A DNA stretch of 64,000 bases from CAMAPP01 sp046153685. GTDB taxonomy: Bacteria; Pseudomonadota; Alphaproteobacteria; CADEGL01. The DNA lies in NCBI GenBank assembly GCA_046153685.1, contig JBJXGH010000002.1, positions 10,146-74,145 on the forward strand, in the 5' to 3' direction. Shown here piece after piece: positions 52,562 to 61,755 of this stretch. The notes beneath the pieces were generated by a model, which was not told where the DNA came from, searched no databases, and worked only from the letters and a program-made list of their open reading frames with translations. The position numbers were made by a program, and so were the translations under genes. Each line of letters begins with the position of its first letter. The first letter of the stretch is position 1.

Positions 52562-53617
52562 ATGCCTGAAATGAGTCTTAGTGCCCGAATGAAAGCTCTC
52601 GCGGTCGGCGCGGCATTGACGCTCGCTTGCGTCTTCGGCATTCCCGGCGATGCCGCCGCGAAGACCGAGTTGCTGGTTTACACCGCCATCGAGGCCGATG
52701 AACTGCCGGGCTTCAAGGCCGCGTTCGAAAAGGAATCCCCCGACATCGAAATCAAGTGGGTGCGCGATTCGACCGGCATCGTCACCTCGAAGCTTCTGGC
52801 CGAAAAGGCCAATCCGCAGGCCGATATCGTCTGGGGTCTGGCCGCGACGAGCCTGATGATGTTGTCCGATCAAGGCTATTTCCAAGCCTACGCGCCCAAG
52901 GGTCTGGACAAGCTCGACGCGAGCTTCCGCGACAAGGCCAATCCGCCGATGTGGGTCGGCCAGCGCGCCTGGGCTGCGGCGATCTGCTTCAACACGGTGG
53001 AGGCTGCCAAGAAAAACCTGCCCAAGCCCGAGTCCTGGAAGGATCTGACCAAGGCCATTTACAAGGGCGCCATCACCATGCCGAACCCGAATTCCTCGGG
53101 CACCGGCTATCTCGATGTGTCGAGTTGGTTGCAGCTCTTCGGCGAGTCGGACGGTTGGAAGTACATGGACCAGTTGCACGAGAATATCGCCTGGTACACC
53201 CATTCCGGATCGAAGCCCTGCCGCCAGGCGGCCGCGGGTGAGGTTCCGATCGGTATCGCCTTCGACTATCGCGCCGCCAAAACTAAGTCCGACGGCGCAC
53301 CCATCGACGTGATCCTGCCCAAGGAAGGTCTCGGCTGGGACATGGAAGCCTTCGCCATCGTCAAGACCACCAAGAAGCTCGAGGCTGCGCGCAAATTCGC
53401 CGATTGGTCGATCACCCAGTCGGTGATGGAAAATCTTTACACCAAGGGCTATGCCCTCATCGCCATGCCCGGCGCATCCAAGCCCGTTGCCGGCCTGCCC
53501 GCGGATTTCTCGAAACTTCTGATCAAAAACGACTTCGCCTGGGCCGCGAAGAATCGCGAAAAGATCTTGGACGAATGGCGCAAGCGCTACGACGCCAAGT
53601 CCGAACCCAAGAGCTAA
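52562..53617 (+). CDS. phnS2: Putative 2-aminoethylphosphonate ABC transporter substrate-binding protein
   Basis: 351 aa from the ATG at 52562, which has GAGGAAA upstream; an ATG six codons earlier is possible. Signal peptide (KALAVGAALTLACVFGIPGDAAA, cleavage near 33). Mature part begins KTELLVYTAIEADELPGFKAAFEKE and holds DIEIKWVRDSTGIVTSKLLAEK and ADIVWGLAATSLMML, the pattern of the second class of AEP-binding proteins (iron-type fold). A terminator hairpin follows, then ATPase and double permease. A Fe(III)-binding protein is the alternative. Confidence 0.85.
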   Translation: MPEMSLSARMKALAVGAALTLACVFGIPGDAAAKTELLVYTAIEADELPGFKAAFEKESPDIEIKWVRDSTGIVTSKLLAEKANPQADIVWGLAATSLMMLSDQGYFQAYAPKGLDKLDASFRDKANPPMWVGQRAWAAAICFNTVEAAKKNLPKPESWKDLTKAIYKGAITMPNPNSSGTGYLDVSSWLQLFGESDGWKYMDQLHENIAWYTHSGSKPCRQAAAGEVPIGIAFDYRAAKTKSDGAPIDVILPKEGLGWDMEAFAIVKTTKKLEAARKFADWSITQSVMENLYTKGYALIAMPGASKPVAGLPADFSKLLIKNDFAWAAKNREKILDEWRKRYDAKSEPKS

Positions 53618-53635
53618 ACCGAAAAGCGGCGCTTG

Positions 53636-53666
53636 CCCCCGCCGGACCGAATCCGGCGGGGGTTTT
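53636..53666 (+). terminator. Intra-operon hairpin terminator/attenuator after the binding-protein gene
   Basis: Perfect 11-bp GC stem (53636-53646 with 53652-53662), 5-base loop CCGAA, and TTTT (53663-53666). Sits 18 bp after the phnS2 stop and 17 bp before the ATPase start; likely lets the binding protein be made in excess. Confidence 0.75.
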
Positions 53667-53682
53667 CATCGAGGTGGCAGTC

Positions 53683-54771
53683 ATGGCCGACGGCGCTGAC
53701 AAGCATAGGCCGTACTTGCGGATCGAAGGCGTGAGCAAGGCCTTCGGTTCGTTCCACGCCCTCAAGAACGTGACCCTGGACATCGCCGAGCGCGAGTTCG
53801 TCTGCTTCCTGGGTCCGTCGGGCTGCGGGAAGACGACCCTGCTGCGCGCCATCGCCGGCCTCGACATCCAAACCACCGGCCGCATCTTTCAGGCAGGGCG
53901 CGATGTTTCGGCCCTGCCGCCGTCCGCGCGCGATGTCGGCATCGTCTTCCAGTCCTACGCCCTGTTTCCCAACCTCTCCGTCATCGACAATGTCGGCTAC
54001 GGCCTGGCGAGGCGCTCCACCACGCGCGAGAGCCGACGCGGGCGCGTGGCCGAATTGCTCGACCTCGTGGACCTCGTCGAACACGGCGCGAAGTACCCGG
54101 CCCAGCTTTCAGGCGGCCAGCAGCAACGCGTGGCGCTGGCGCGCGCACTGGCGACTTCGCCGGGCCTGCTGCTGCTCGACGAGCCGCTTTCCGCGCTCGA
54201 CGCCAAGGTGCGCCAATATTTGCGCGGCGAGCTGCGCGCCCTGCAACGCAAGCTCGGGGTGACGACCATCATGGTCACTCACGATCAGGAAGAAGCCCTG
54301 ACCATGGCCGACCGCATTGTCGTCATGAACGCGGGCGCCATCGAACAGATCGGCACGCCCGGCGAGATTTACGGCAAGCCCGACACCGCCTTCGTCGCCG
54401 ATTTCATTGGCGCGATGAACTTTTTACCAGCCTCGGTCTCCGGCGCCGGGCGTGCGCGCATCGAGGCGCTGGAGCTCCGCGTACCCGCCCTCGACGGCAC
54501 GGCCACGGGTACCGAGATCACATTATGCTGCCGGCCCGAGGACATCGTCCCGGCCGACGACGCCGCGCCGAACGCGTTCGACACCAAGATCGCCACCATC
54601 GAATTCCTCGGCCCCAATCTGCGCGCGACCCTGGTGCCCAAGGATGCCGCCTCGCGCGCGCTCACGGCCGAATTCTCGGCCACCCTGTCGCGACGCATCG
54701 GCATCGCCCTGGGCGGAACGCTCAGGGTCGCCATGCCAGGCGACAGATTGCACGTTTTCGCGCGCCGGTAG
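53683..54771 (+). CDS. phnT2: ABC transporter ATP-binding protein, AEP-type
   Basis: 362 aa. Walker A GPSGCGKTTLLRAIAG, signature LSGGQQQRVALARAL, Walker B LLLLDEPLSALD, H-loop IMVTHDQEEALT; the C-terminal 110 residues form a TOBE-like domain. ATG at 53683 follows GAGGTGG. Member of the Fbp/PotA-like ATPases; assignment to 2-aminoethylphosphonate rests on the neighbouring binding protein and fused permease. 5 bp before the permease. Confidence 0.85.
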   Translation: MADGADKHRPYLRIEGVSKAFGSFHALKNVTLDIAEREFVCFLGPSGCGKTTLLRAIAGLDIQTTGRIFQAGRDVSALPPSARDVGIVFQSYALFPNLSVIDNVGYGLARRSTTRESRRGRVAELLDLVDLVEHGAKYPAQLSGGQQQRVALARALATSPGLLLLDEPLSALDAKVRQYLRGELRALQRKLGVTTIMVTHDQEEALTMADRIVVMNAGAIEQIGTPGEIYGKPDTAFVADFIGAMNFLPASVSGAGRARIEALELRVPALDGTATGTEITLCCRPEDIVPADDAAPNAFDTKIATIEFLGPNLRATLVPKDAASRALTAEFSATLSRRIGIALGGTLRVAMPGDRLHVFARR

Positions 54772-54776
54772 GCGTC

Positions 54777-56477
54777 GTGACCGCCCCAGGCGCCATTTCC
54801 GGAGTTCGCATACGTCCCCGCGCCAGCCGCGACCAATGGGCGATGGCCGCTGGCCTTGGCCTGGTCGCCTTGCTCCTCATCGTCTTCGTCGGCCTGCCGC
54901 TCTACACCTTGCTGTCGAAGAGCTTCGAGAACCCCGATGGCGGCTTCGTCGGCCTCGCCAATTTTTCCAAATTCCTGACGACGCCGGCGCTGTCGATTTC
55001 GATCTCGAACAGCCTCCAGATTGCACTCGCCGCCTCGTTCATCACCACGTCCCTGGCGTTCGTGTACGCCTATGCCATCACCCGCAGCCAAATGCCGTTG
55101 CGCCCCCTGTTCAAGGGCCTGGCGTTGCTGCCGCTGCTTGCGCCTTCGCTCCTGCCGGGCATCTCGCTCGTCTATCTGTTCGGCAACAAGGGGCTCGTCA
55201 AGGAATGGCTGATGGGCGAATCGATCTACGGCCCCATCGGCATCGTCATGGGCGAGGTGTTCTACACCTTCCCCCACGCGGTCATGATTCTCGTCACCGC
55301 ACTGTCGATCACCGACGGGCGCCTGTACGAAGCCGCCGAAGTTCTGGGCGCGGGCACGGTCCGGAAATTCTTCACCGTCACGGTGCCGGCGGTGCGCTAC
55401 GGACTGGTCAGCGCCTTTTTCGTCGTCTTCACCCTCGTCGTCACCGATTTCGGCATCCCCAAGGTCATCGGCGGCAATTACAACGTGCTGGCAACGGACG
55501 TGTACAAGCAGGTGGTCGGGCGCAACGATTTTCAGATGGGCGCCGTCGTCGGCATGATTCTCTTGCTGCCGGCCCTTCTGGCATTCGCCGTCGATCGCCT
55601 GGTCCAGCGCAAACAGGTCGCGCTCCTGTCCGCGCGCGCGGTGCCTTACACAGCCAAAGCGAGCCCGGGCTTCGATAGAGCGATGACGGCCTTCTGCACC
55701 GTCATCGCGTTGATGATCCTGTCCATATTCGCCATGGCCGCGCTCGCCTCGTTCGTGAAGCTATGGCCGTACAATCTCGAATTTGTCTGGAAGCACTACG
55801 ATTTCGACCTGACCGACGGCGGCAGCTGGACGTCGTTCTGGAACTCCATCGAGATGGCGGCTCTGACGGCGATCTTCGGCACCGCCGTCGTCTTCGGGGG
55901 CGCCTATCTCGTCGAGAAGCAGACGGGCTTCAAGAGATTGCGCAGCGGGGTGCAGTTGCTGTGCATGATTCCCATGGCGGTGCCGGGCTTGGTGCTGGGC
56001 GTCGCCTACATCTTTTTCTTCGTTGACCAGGCTAATCCGCTGCACTTTCTCTACCACTCCATGGCCATTCTGGTGGTCAACACGGTGGCGCACTTCTACA
56101 CGGTGGCGCATTTGACGGCCGTGACCGCGCTGAAGCAGATGGACGGCGAGTTTGAAGCCGTTTCCGCCTCGCTCCAGGTTCCGGTCTGGCGCACGTTCCG
56201 GCGCGTGACCGTGCCCCTGGCCATGCCCGCCATTCTCGACATCAGCCTGTATTTGTTCGTGAACGCCATGACGACGGTCTCGGCCGTGGTGTTCCTCTAT
56301 TCGCCGAACACCACTCTGGCTTCGGTCGCGGTGCTCAACATGGACGATGCCGGTGACGTGGCACCCGCCGCCGCGATGGCGATGATGATCGTCTATACCT
56401 GCATCGTGGTGCGCCTGGCGCACGCGGCGCTGAGCCGTGCGGTGCTGGTGCGCACGCAGGCCTGGCGGCGGCACTAG
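54777..56477 (+). CDS. phnU2: Fused two-domain ABC transporter permease, AEP-type
   Basis: 566 aa with two permease halves. First half coupling loop EAAEVLGAGTVRKFFTVTVPAVRYG; second half AVSASLQVPVWRTFRRVTVPLAMPA. About 12 hydrophobic segments, the first at 20-45. GTG start 5 bp after the ATPase stop; no ATG in a suitable place. A FbpB-like double permease serving the putative aminoethylphosphonate system. Confidence 0.87.
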   Translation: MTAPGAISGVRIRPRASRDQWAMAAGLGLVALLLIVFVGLPLYTLLSKSFENPDGGFVGLANFSKFLTTPALSISISNSLQIALAASFITTSLAFVYAYAITRSQMPLRPLFKGLALLPLLAPSLLPGISLVYLFGNKGLVKEWLMGESIYGPIGIVMGEVFYTFPHAVMILVTALSITDGRLYEAAEVLGAGTVRKFFTVTVPAVRYGLVSAFFVVFTLVVTDFGIPKVIGGNYNVLATDVYKQVVGRNDFQMGAVVGMILLLPALLAFAVDRLVQRKQVALLSARAVPYTAKASPGFDRAMTAFCTVIALMILSIFAMAALASFVKLWPYNLEFVWKHYDFDLTDGGSWTSFWNSIEMAALTAIFGTAVVFGGAYLVEKQTGFKRLRSGVQLLCMIPMAVPGLVLGVAYIFFFVDQANPLHFLYHSMAILVVNTVAHFYTVAHLTAVTALKQMDGEFEAVSASLQVPVWRTFRRVTVPLAMPAILDISLYLFVNAMTTVSAVVFLYSPNTTLASVAVLNMDDAGDVAPAAAMAMMIVYTCIVVRLAHAALSRAVLVRTQAWRRH

Positions 56478-57002
56478 CCGGGACTATTGCGCAGCCGCGA
56501 TTGCCGCGCCGCCAACTCGTCGCTGTGCACGAGGTGGCCGACCCACGACCCGAACGCCGTTAAAGGCATCGTCGAAACAAGGGCGAAGCAGACGAACAGG
56601 ATATGGTGCAGACGAAGCCGCATGCGCCTTCTTCGTACCAAGGGTCAGTTTCCAACCGAGCTACCGCGACGACAGTCCTGGCGTCGCGTGGCTAGGAAGT
56701 TCGACCATGGCGGCGCGACAAGGTACCCATTGGATCGAGGACCTGGGCCGGCAAGGCCGGGCTACGCGCCGCCCATGGCTGAAGAGCTTGGAATCGACGA
56801 TCGTGCCCTGGTTGAAGAAGCGAGACGTCCGTGCCGTCCAACCCCCGGGCAAAACAACAAAAAAGCGTTGTAACGCATCGATTTGAGCAGAGGTGCGCAA
56901 TTGTTTCCTTGCCCTTGCGCCCCGGACACCCAATATTACGGCTGGGCGCGGCCGGAATCCTTCCGGTCGCGCCCATGATTCACACCCATACCCAGAACCG
57001 TC
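56478..57002. other. 525-bp gap before typA, no gene recognised
   Basis: Several short open frames here (within 56437-56976 on both strands) have no family likeness and cover each other. No tRNA cloverleaf was found. The only structured element is the hairpin at 56944-56974. Confidence 0.5.
56944..56974 (+). promoter_or_regulatory. 14-bp stem-loop in the typA leader
   Basis: GGGCGCGGCCGGAA (56944-56957) pairs with TTCCGGTCGCGCCC (56961-56974) over 14 bp with one G-T pair and loop TCC. No T-run follows; it ends 28 bp before the typA ATG, which lacks a clear ribosome-binding site. Confidence 0.6.
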
Positions 57003-58826
57003 ATGAAACTGCGCAACATCGCCATCATCGCGCATGTCGATCACGGCAAGACCACGCTGGTCGATTGCCTGATGCGCCAAAGCGGTACCTTCCGCGCCAA
57101 CCAACAGGTGGCCGAGCGCGCGCTCGATTCCAACGATCAAGAGCGCGAGCGCGGCATCACGATCCTCGCCAAATGCACCTCGGTGCAGTGGAAGGATGCG
57201 CGCGTCAACATCGTCGATACCCCCGGCCACGCCGATTTCGGCGGCGAGGTCGAGCGCATCATGAGCATGGTCGATGGTGTTCTGGTTTTGGTCGATGCGG
57301 CCGAGGGGCCCATGCCCCAAACCAAGTTCGTGCTCGGCAAGGCCTTGAAACTCGGCCTGCGCCCCATCGTGGTGATCAACAAGGTTGACCGGCCCGACGC
57401 GCGGCCCTTCGAAGTACAGAACGAGATGTTCGACCTGTTCTCGCTGCTGGACGCGTCCGAGGAACAGCTCGATTTCCCGACCATGTTTGCCTCGGCCAAG
57501 CATGGCTGGGCCACGACCCAGCCCGACGGCGCGCGCGACACGATAGCGCCGCTTTTCGACCTTATCGTCGCGCATGTGCCGCCGCCCAAGGTCGATCCGG
57601 AAGGCGCCTTTTCCATGCTGGCGACGACACTGGAGCGCGACCCCTATCTCGGCCGCTTGCTGACCGGGCGCGTGCAGTCGGGCAAGCTCAAGTCGAATTC
57701 GACGATCAAGGCCTTGGCGCGCGACGGCTCGGTCATCGAGCAGACGCGCGTGACCAAGATCCTGGCCTTCCGCGGCCTTGAACGCACCCCGCTCGACGAA
57801 GCCGAAGCGGGCGATATCGTCGCCATCGCGGGCTTTTCCAAGACGACCGTCGCCGACACGCTGTGCGCGCTCGAAATCGAGACACCGCTACCCTCACAGC
57901 CGGTCGATCCGCCGACCCTGGCCATGACGCTATCGATCAACGATTCACCGCTGGCCGGCATCGAGGGCGACAAGGTGACCTCGCGCCTCATCCGCGAGCG
58001 CCTGATGCGCGAAGCGGAAGGCAATGTGGCGATCCGCGTCCGTGACACCGACAGCATGGATGCCTTCGAGATCGCGGGCCGCGGCGAATTGCAATTGGCC
58101 GTTTTGGTCGAGACCATGCGGCGCGAGGGCTTCGAGCTCTCGGTCAGCCGGCCGCGCGTCCTGTTCCGCAGCGACCCCGCGACCGGCCAACGCCAGGAAC
58201 CCATCGAGGAAGTGGTCGTTGACGTGGACGAGCAATATGCCGGCGTGGTCGTGGACAAGATCGGCAGCCGCAAGGGCGAGATGGTCGAACTGCGCCCCAC
58301 CGGTGGCGGCAAGCAGCGCCTGGTGTTCCACGCGCCTTCGCGCTCGCTCATCGGCTATCACGGCGAATTTCTAACCGATACGCGCGGCACCGGCATCATG
58401 AACCGCCTGTTCCACGGCTATGCCCCCTACAAGGGGCCGATCCAAGGGCGGCGCAACGGCGTCCTTGTCAGCCGCGAGCTTGGCAAGGCGGTCGCCTACG
58501 CGCTTTGGTATCTTGAGGAACGCGGCCTGCTGTTCGTCTCGCCGGGCGAGGCGATCTATCCAGGCATGATCGTCGGCGAGAACAACCGCGGCGAGGATTT
58601 GGACGTGAACCCGCTCAAATCCAAGCAGCTCACCAATTTCCGCGCCTCGGGCAAGGACGATGCCGTGGCGCTGACGCCGCCCGTGCCCATGACGCTTGAA
58701 CGCGCAATCGCCTATATCGAGGACGACGAACTGGTCGAAGTCACCCCCAAGGCGATCCGGCTGCGCAAGCGCCATCTCAACTTCAACGAGCGCAAGCGCG
58801 TGGCCAAGCGCGCCGCCGAGGGCTGA
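57003..58826 (+). CDS. typA: Translational GTPase TypA/BipA
   Basis: 607 aa, full length. G1 AHVDHGKTTL, G2 region ERERGITI, G3 DTPGHADFGG, G4 NKVDRPDAR; then EF-G-like domains III-V and the BipA C-terminus (NNRGEDLDVNPLKSKQLTNFRASGKDDA). Ribosome-associated GTPase with roles in 50S assembly, stress and cold growth. Monocistronic by spacing; a strong hairpin in the leader may regulate it. Confidence 0.98.
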   Translation: MKLRNIAIIAHVDHGKTTLVDCLMRQSGTFRANQQVAERALDSNDQERERGITILAKCTSVQWKDARVNIVDTPGHADFGGEVERIMSMVDGVLVLVDAAEGPMPQTKFVLGKALKLGLRPIVVINKVDRPDARPFEVQNEMFDLFSLLDASEEQLDFPTMFASAKHGWATTQPDGARDTIAPLFDLIVAHVPPPKVDPEGAFSMLATTLERDPYLGRLLTGRVQSGKLKSNSTIKALARDGSVIEQTRVTKILAFRGLERTPLDEAEAGDIVAIAGFSKTTVADTLCALEIETPLPSQPVDPPTLAMTLSINDSPLAGIEGDKVTSRLIRERLMREAEGNVAIRVRDTDSMDAFEIAGRGELQLAVLVETMRREGFELSVSRPRVLFRSDPATGQRQEPIEEVVVDVDEQYAGVVVDKIGSRKGEMVELRPTGGGKQRLVFHAPSRSLIGYHGEFLTDTRGTGIMNRLFHGYAPYKGPIQGRRNGVLVSRELGKAVAYALWYLEERGLLFVSPGEAIYPGMIVGENNRGEDLDVNPLKSKQLTNFRASGKDDAVALTPPVPMTLERAIAYIEDDELVEVTPKAIRLRKRHLNFNERKRVAKRAAEG

Positions 58827-59201
58827 GCGCGCGCCCTGGCAGGCACGAATCGTCGTCTTGCCGACATGCGGCTTGGCCGTGACATCGGCGACGACATCCT
58901 CGCCGAACCCATGGCTAGACGTTGTGCCGAACGGGTCAACTGACCGCGCAGCCGACCTGCCGGCGGCCGGCCGCACCCGCCGCATCGGCCCGGAAAACCC
59001 CCTATTGCCGGTACATGCGCCGGGTCAATGGCCGTCGCTTCGGCAAGTGACTCACGATCCGCCCACCGCCTATCATCATCGACGAACAGCTTGCCGACAT
59101 GGCCGTGCGTCGCACGCGCATGCCGTCGATCCATATCGGCGAACCGAAAGCCGCGGTCATGGCTGCGTGGCGCCCGCGCATGGGCAAACCGGGAGGCGAA
59201 T
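58827..59201. other. 375-bp gap between typA and an enoyl-CoA hydratase gene, no gene recognised
   Basis: Small frames on both strands (for example within 58696-59205) have no recognisable domain. No terminator with a T-run was seen after typA. The last 15 bp hold the GGGAGG site of the next gene. Confidence 0.45.
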
Positions 59202-60008
59202 ATGAATTACGCCGACTACGAATTTCTCAAATTCGATCGCAAGCCGAACGGCGTGCTGCTCGTCACCATCAACCGTCCGGAAAAGATGAACGCCGCGACC
59301 ACGCGCATGCATACCGAATTTTCGGAAATCTGGAAAACGGTGAAAACCGATGCCGAAACGCGCATCGTCGTCGTTACCGGGGCAGGCCGCGCATTCTCGG
59401 CGGGGGGCGATCTCAACGAGGAAATCGCCAAGCTCGGCGATGCCGAGAAGATCATTGCGATGGGCGAGGACGCGCGCGCCATCGTCTGGAACATGATCGA
59501 TCTCGACAAGCCGATCATCTCGGCGATCAACGGTCCGGCGGCCGGAGCGGGTCTCGCGGTCGCGCTGACAGCCGATATTTCCATCATCGCCGAGGACGCC
59601 AAGATCACCGACGCCCATACCAAGATCGGCGTCGCCTCGGGCGATCACGCGATCATGCTGTGGCCCCTCTATTGCGGCATGCCCAAGGCCAAACTGTACC
59701 TCTTGACCGCCGATGTGCTCGACGGGCGAGAGGCTGAGCGCATCGGCCTCGTCTCCATGTGCGTCGCGCGCGAGAAGCTCATGGACACCGCGCTGGCACT
59801 TGCCGACCGCCTGGCTCTCATGCCGCAGCGCGCCTTGCGCTGGACCAAGCGCAGCCTCAATCACTGGCTTCGCCAAGCAGGGCCGGCCTTCGATTTGTCG
59901 GTCGCGTATGAAGGCCTCAATTTCTTCGAGGCGGACGCGCGCGAGGGGCTTTCGGCTTTTCTCGAAAAACGCCCGCCCGATTTTCCTTCGGCGCCCAAAA
60001 AACCCTGA
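59202..60008 (+). CDS. Enoyl-CoA hydratase/isomerase family protein
   Basis: 268 aa crotonase fold. ATG at 59202 with GGGAGG 5 bp upstream. GRAFSAGGDLNEEIAKL and NGPAAGAGLAVALTADISII form the oxyanion hole. The position of the hydratase glutamates has DAHTKIGVASGDHAIMLW, with Asp/Gly-rich content in place of the usual Glu, so hydration is not assured. C-terminus YEGLNFFEADAREGLSAFLEKRPPDF is standard. Convergent with the HD-domain gene. Confidence 0.9.
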   Translation: MNYADYEFLKFDRKPNGVLLVTINRPEKMNAATTRMHTEFSEIWKTVKTDAETRIVVVTGAGRAFSAGGDLNEEIAKLGDAEKIIAMGEDARAIVWNMIDLDKPIISAINGPAAGAGLAVALTADISIIAEDAKITDAHTKIGVASGDHAIMLWPLYCGMPKAKLYLLTADVLDGREAERIGLVSMCVAREKLMDTALALADRLALMPQRALRWTKRSLNHWLRQAGPAFDLSVAYEGLNFFEADAREGLSAFLEKRPPDFPSAPKKP

Positions 60009-60180
60009 TACATCTGCCGCACGCCCTGTTTCGGACGGCCACGCGCCGCGCCGCCAACACAAACCACAGAGTATCGAGTTCGCAGGTGAGTTTCTGGAAC
60101 ACCGGGGCGGGTCCTGAAACGCATGCCGCGCCAGTTCTATTTGTCGTTCGGCGGGCGAAAACCACAGCGAGCGTCCACGC

Positions 60181-60750
60181 CTAGAGCCGCGAATGGCGGC
60201 GCCCAGAATCGGGTAAAACGAACATCTCGGCCATGCCGCGAAAATAATCGAGCCTCGCGGTTCGCGCGCCGACGATCTTGGCGCCTTCATCCCAGCGTCG
60301 CAGGCGTGCGGCGTCGGCACCGTGCGGGTCGGCCTCGAATACCGCAACCTCATCGGCCGAAAGCGGCCCGCCCTGCAAGGCGAGGCTGCGCGCCGAGGCC
60401 GGCGACAGGGATTCGAAATACCCCGCCTCGGTCGCGCACAGATAGCGCTTGGCCTCGACGTGCAAGCGCACCGGGCGGGTGATGTCGGGGCCGAACCAGT
60501 CGGCGAGAAACGCGGCGCCGCATGCCTCGTGGCGCATATCGATGCCCTTGAGCGCGGCTTCCTCGTTCTCGTGCATCAGATGGCCGATATCGTGGAACAG
60601 CGCGGCGATGACGAGCGCCGAGGGCGCCAATTCCGCCTCGGCAAGGGAAGCCGCCTGCAGGGCGTGATCGATCTGGCTGACCGCCTCCTGCCCGTAGCGC
60701 TCACCGCCCCTGCGTTCGAGCAGAAGGAACAAATCGTCCAGCAGCGCCAC
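60181..60750 (-). CDS. HD-domain oxygenase of the PhnZ/TmpB type (phosphonate-degradation HDIG family)
   Basis: 189 aa. In PhnZ a mixed-valent di-iron centre uses O2 to cleave 2-amino-1-hydroxyethylphosphonate to glycine and phosphate. By my alignment from memory the residues are kept: Tyr19/Glu22, iron ligands His29, His53, Asp54 (ALFHDIGH), His74, His97, Asp154, and phosphonate-contact Lys101 (HVEAKRYL) and Arg151 (RRWD). SPASARSLALQGGPLS is the family's core. The putative AEP transporter lies 3.7 kb away. PhnZ versus TmpB (trimethylated substrate) cannot be told here. Confidence 0.87.
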   Translation of the reverse strand: MALLDDLFLLLERRGGERYGQEAVSQIDHALQAASLAEAELAPSALVIAALFHDIGHLMHENEEAALKGIDMRHEACGAAFLADWFGPDITRPVRLHVEAKRYLCATEAGYFESLSPASARSLALQGGPLSADEVAVFEADPHGADAARLRRWDEGAKIVGARTARLDYFRGMAEMFVLPDSGRRHSRL

Positions 60751-60904
60751 CCTATCCTCCCATTGCCGCCCACATGGTAAGGCGAAATTCTTGCGGCCGC
60801 ATGTCGTTTTGACTTCGCCGAGCGATCGCTAGGCGTCGTCCCCAACCCGATGTCATAATTGCGATGGCCGACCGCAAGAGGCGGACGGCGCTGGGAGTCG
60901 CGTC

Positions 60905-61723
60905 ATGGCCGGGACCATTCTTCATGAGCAGGGACTTGTCCGGGTCCGGCGCTGTCGCCACGGCGTGTATGCGTATTTGATCACCGACTATTATATAGGC
61001 CGCTCGCTCGACCTTTACGGCGAATACTCGGAAGGCGAGATGGATTTCTTCCGCCACGCCATCCGTCCAGGCCAGACGGTTCTCGATATCGGAGCCAATA
61101 TCGGTGTGCACACCATCCCGCTCGCCCAACTAGCCGGCGAGTCCGGCTCGGTGCTGGCCTTTGAACCCCAGCGCCGCCTTTTCCAGATCCTGTGCACCAA
61201 TGTAGTGCTGAACGCGCTCGGCAATGTCCATGCTTACCCCCACGCCGTCGGCTACGGCGAAGCCGAGATCGCGATGCCGAAGATCGATTACGGCCGCGCC
61301 AATAATTTCGGCGGTCTAGGACCGCCCATGGCGATCGAGGGGCGGTCCGATCCGGTCACGCAGATTTCCGTCGATTCCCTCGACCTCCAGGCCTGCCATT
61401 TCATGAAGGTCGATGTCGAGGGCATGGAGAACGAAGTGGTCGCCGGCGCGGCCGGTACCATCGCACGCCTTCGACCGGTGCTTTATCTCGAATGCAATCG
61501 CGGCCCGCGCGCGTCCGAGTTGATTGCCCGGACTTTGGAGCTGGATTATCGCCTCTATTGGCATTGCCCAAGTCTATTTTCCCCGCGAAATTTTTTCGAG
61601 AACAAAGAAAACGTCTTCGGCGCGGTCATATCGCCCAATATCATTTGCGTGCCGAAAGAACGGCCGCAAATCGTACCGAATCTGATCGAGATTCGGCACC
61701 CCGACGATCCCCGGCCCTACTGA
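60905..61723 (+). CDS. FkbM-family SAM-dependent methyltransferase
   Basis: 272 aa. Class I methyltransferase: VLDIGANIGVHTIPLAQLAGESGSVLAFEPQ is the SAM-binding strand and loop, FMKVDVEGMENEVVAGA the typical FkbM stretch with catalytic-region Asp/Glu. Likely O-methylates a sugar or lipid-linked glycan, or a natural product. It stands alone between two minus-strand genes; start MAGTILHEQG is the only ATG close to the family's N-terminus. Confidence 0.9.
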   Translation: MAGTILHEQGLVRVRRCRHGVYAYLITDYYIGRSLDLYGEYSEGEMDFFRHAIRPGQTVLDIGANIGVHTIPLAQLAGESGSVLAFEPQRRLFQILCTNVVLNALGNVHAYPHAVGYGEAEIAMPKIDYGRANNFGGLGPPMAIEGRSDPVTQISVDSLDLQACHFMKVDVEGMENEVVAGAAGTIARLRPVLYLECNRGPRASELIARTLELDYRLYWHCPSLFSPRNFFENKENVFGAVISPNIICVPKERPQIVPNLIEIRHPDDPRPY

Positions 61724-61755
61724 CGCACGTCCACGCGCAAGCGGGGCAGCGTTCG

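Noticed and set aside
52318..52641. 107-codon minus-strand frame before the phosphonate transporter
   Set aside because: Overlaps the phnS2 start antisense and lacks any family pattern.
56437..56976. Several short open frames before typA
   Set aside because: Overlap on both strands, no ribosome sites or family likeness.
58827..59201. Possible small genes between typA and the hydratase gene
   Set aside because: No recognisable protein on either strand; left as gap.
60090..60120. Hairpin between the convergent hydratase and HD genes as a terminator
   Set aside because: 9-position stem with one mismatch and a 13-base loop, no T-run on either strand.
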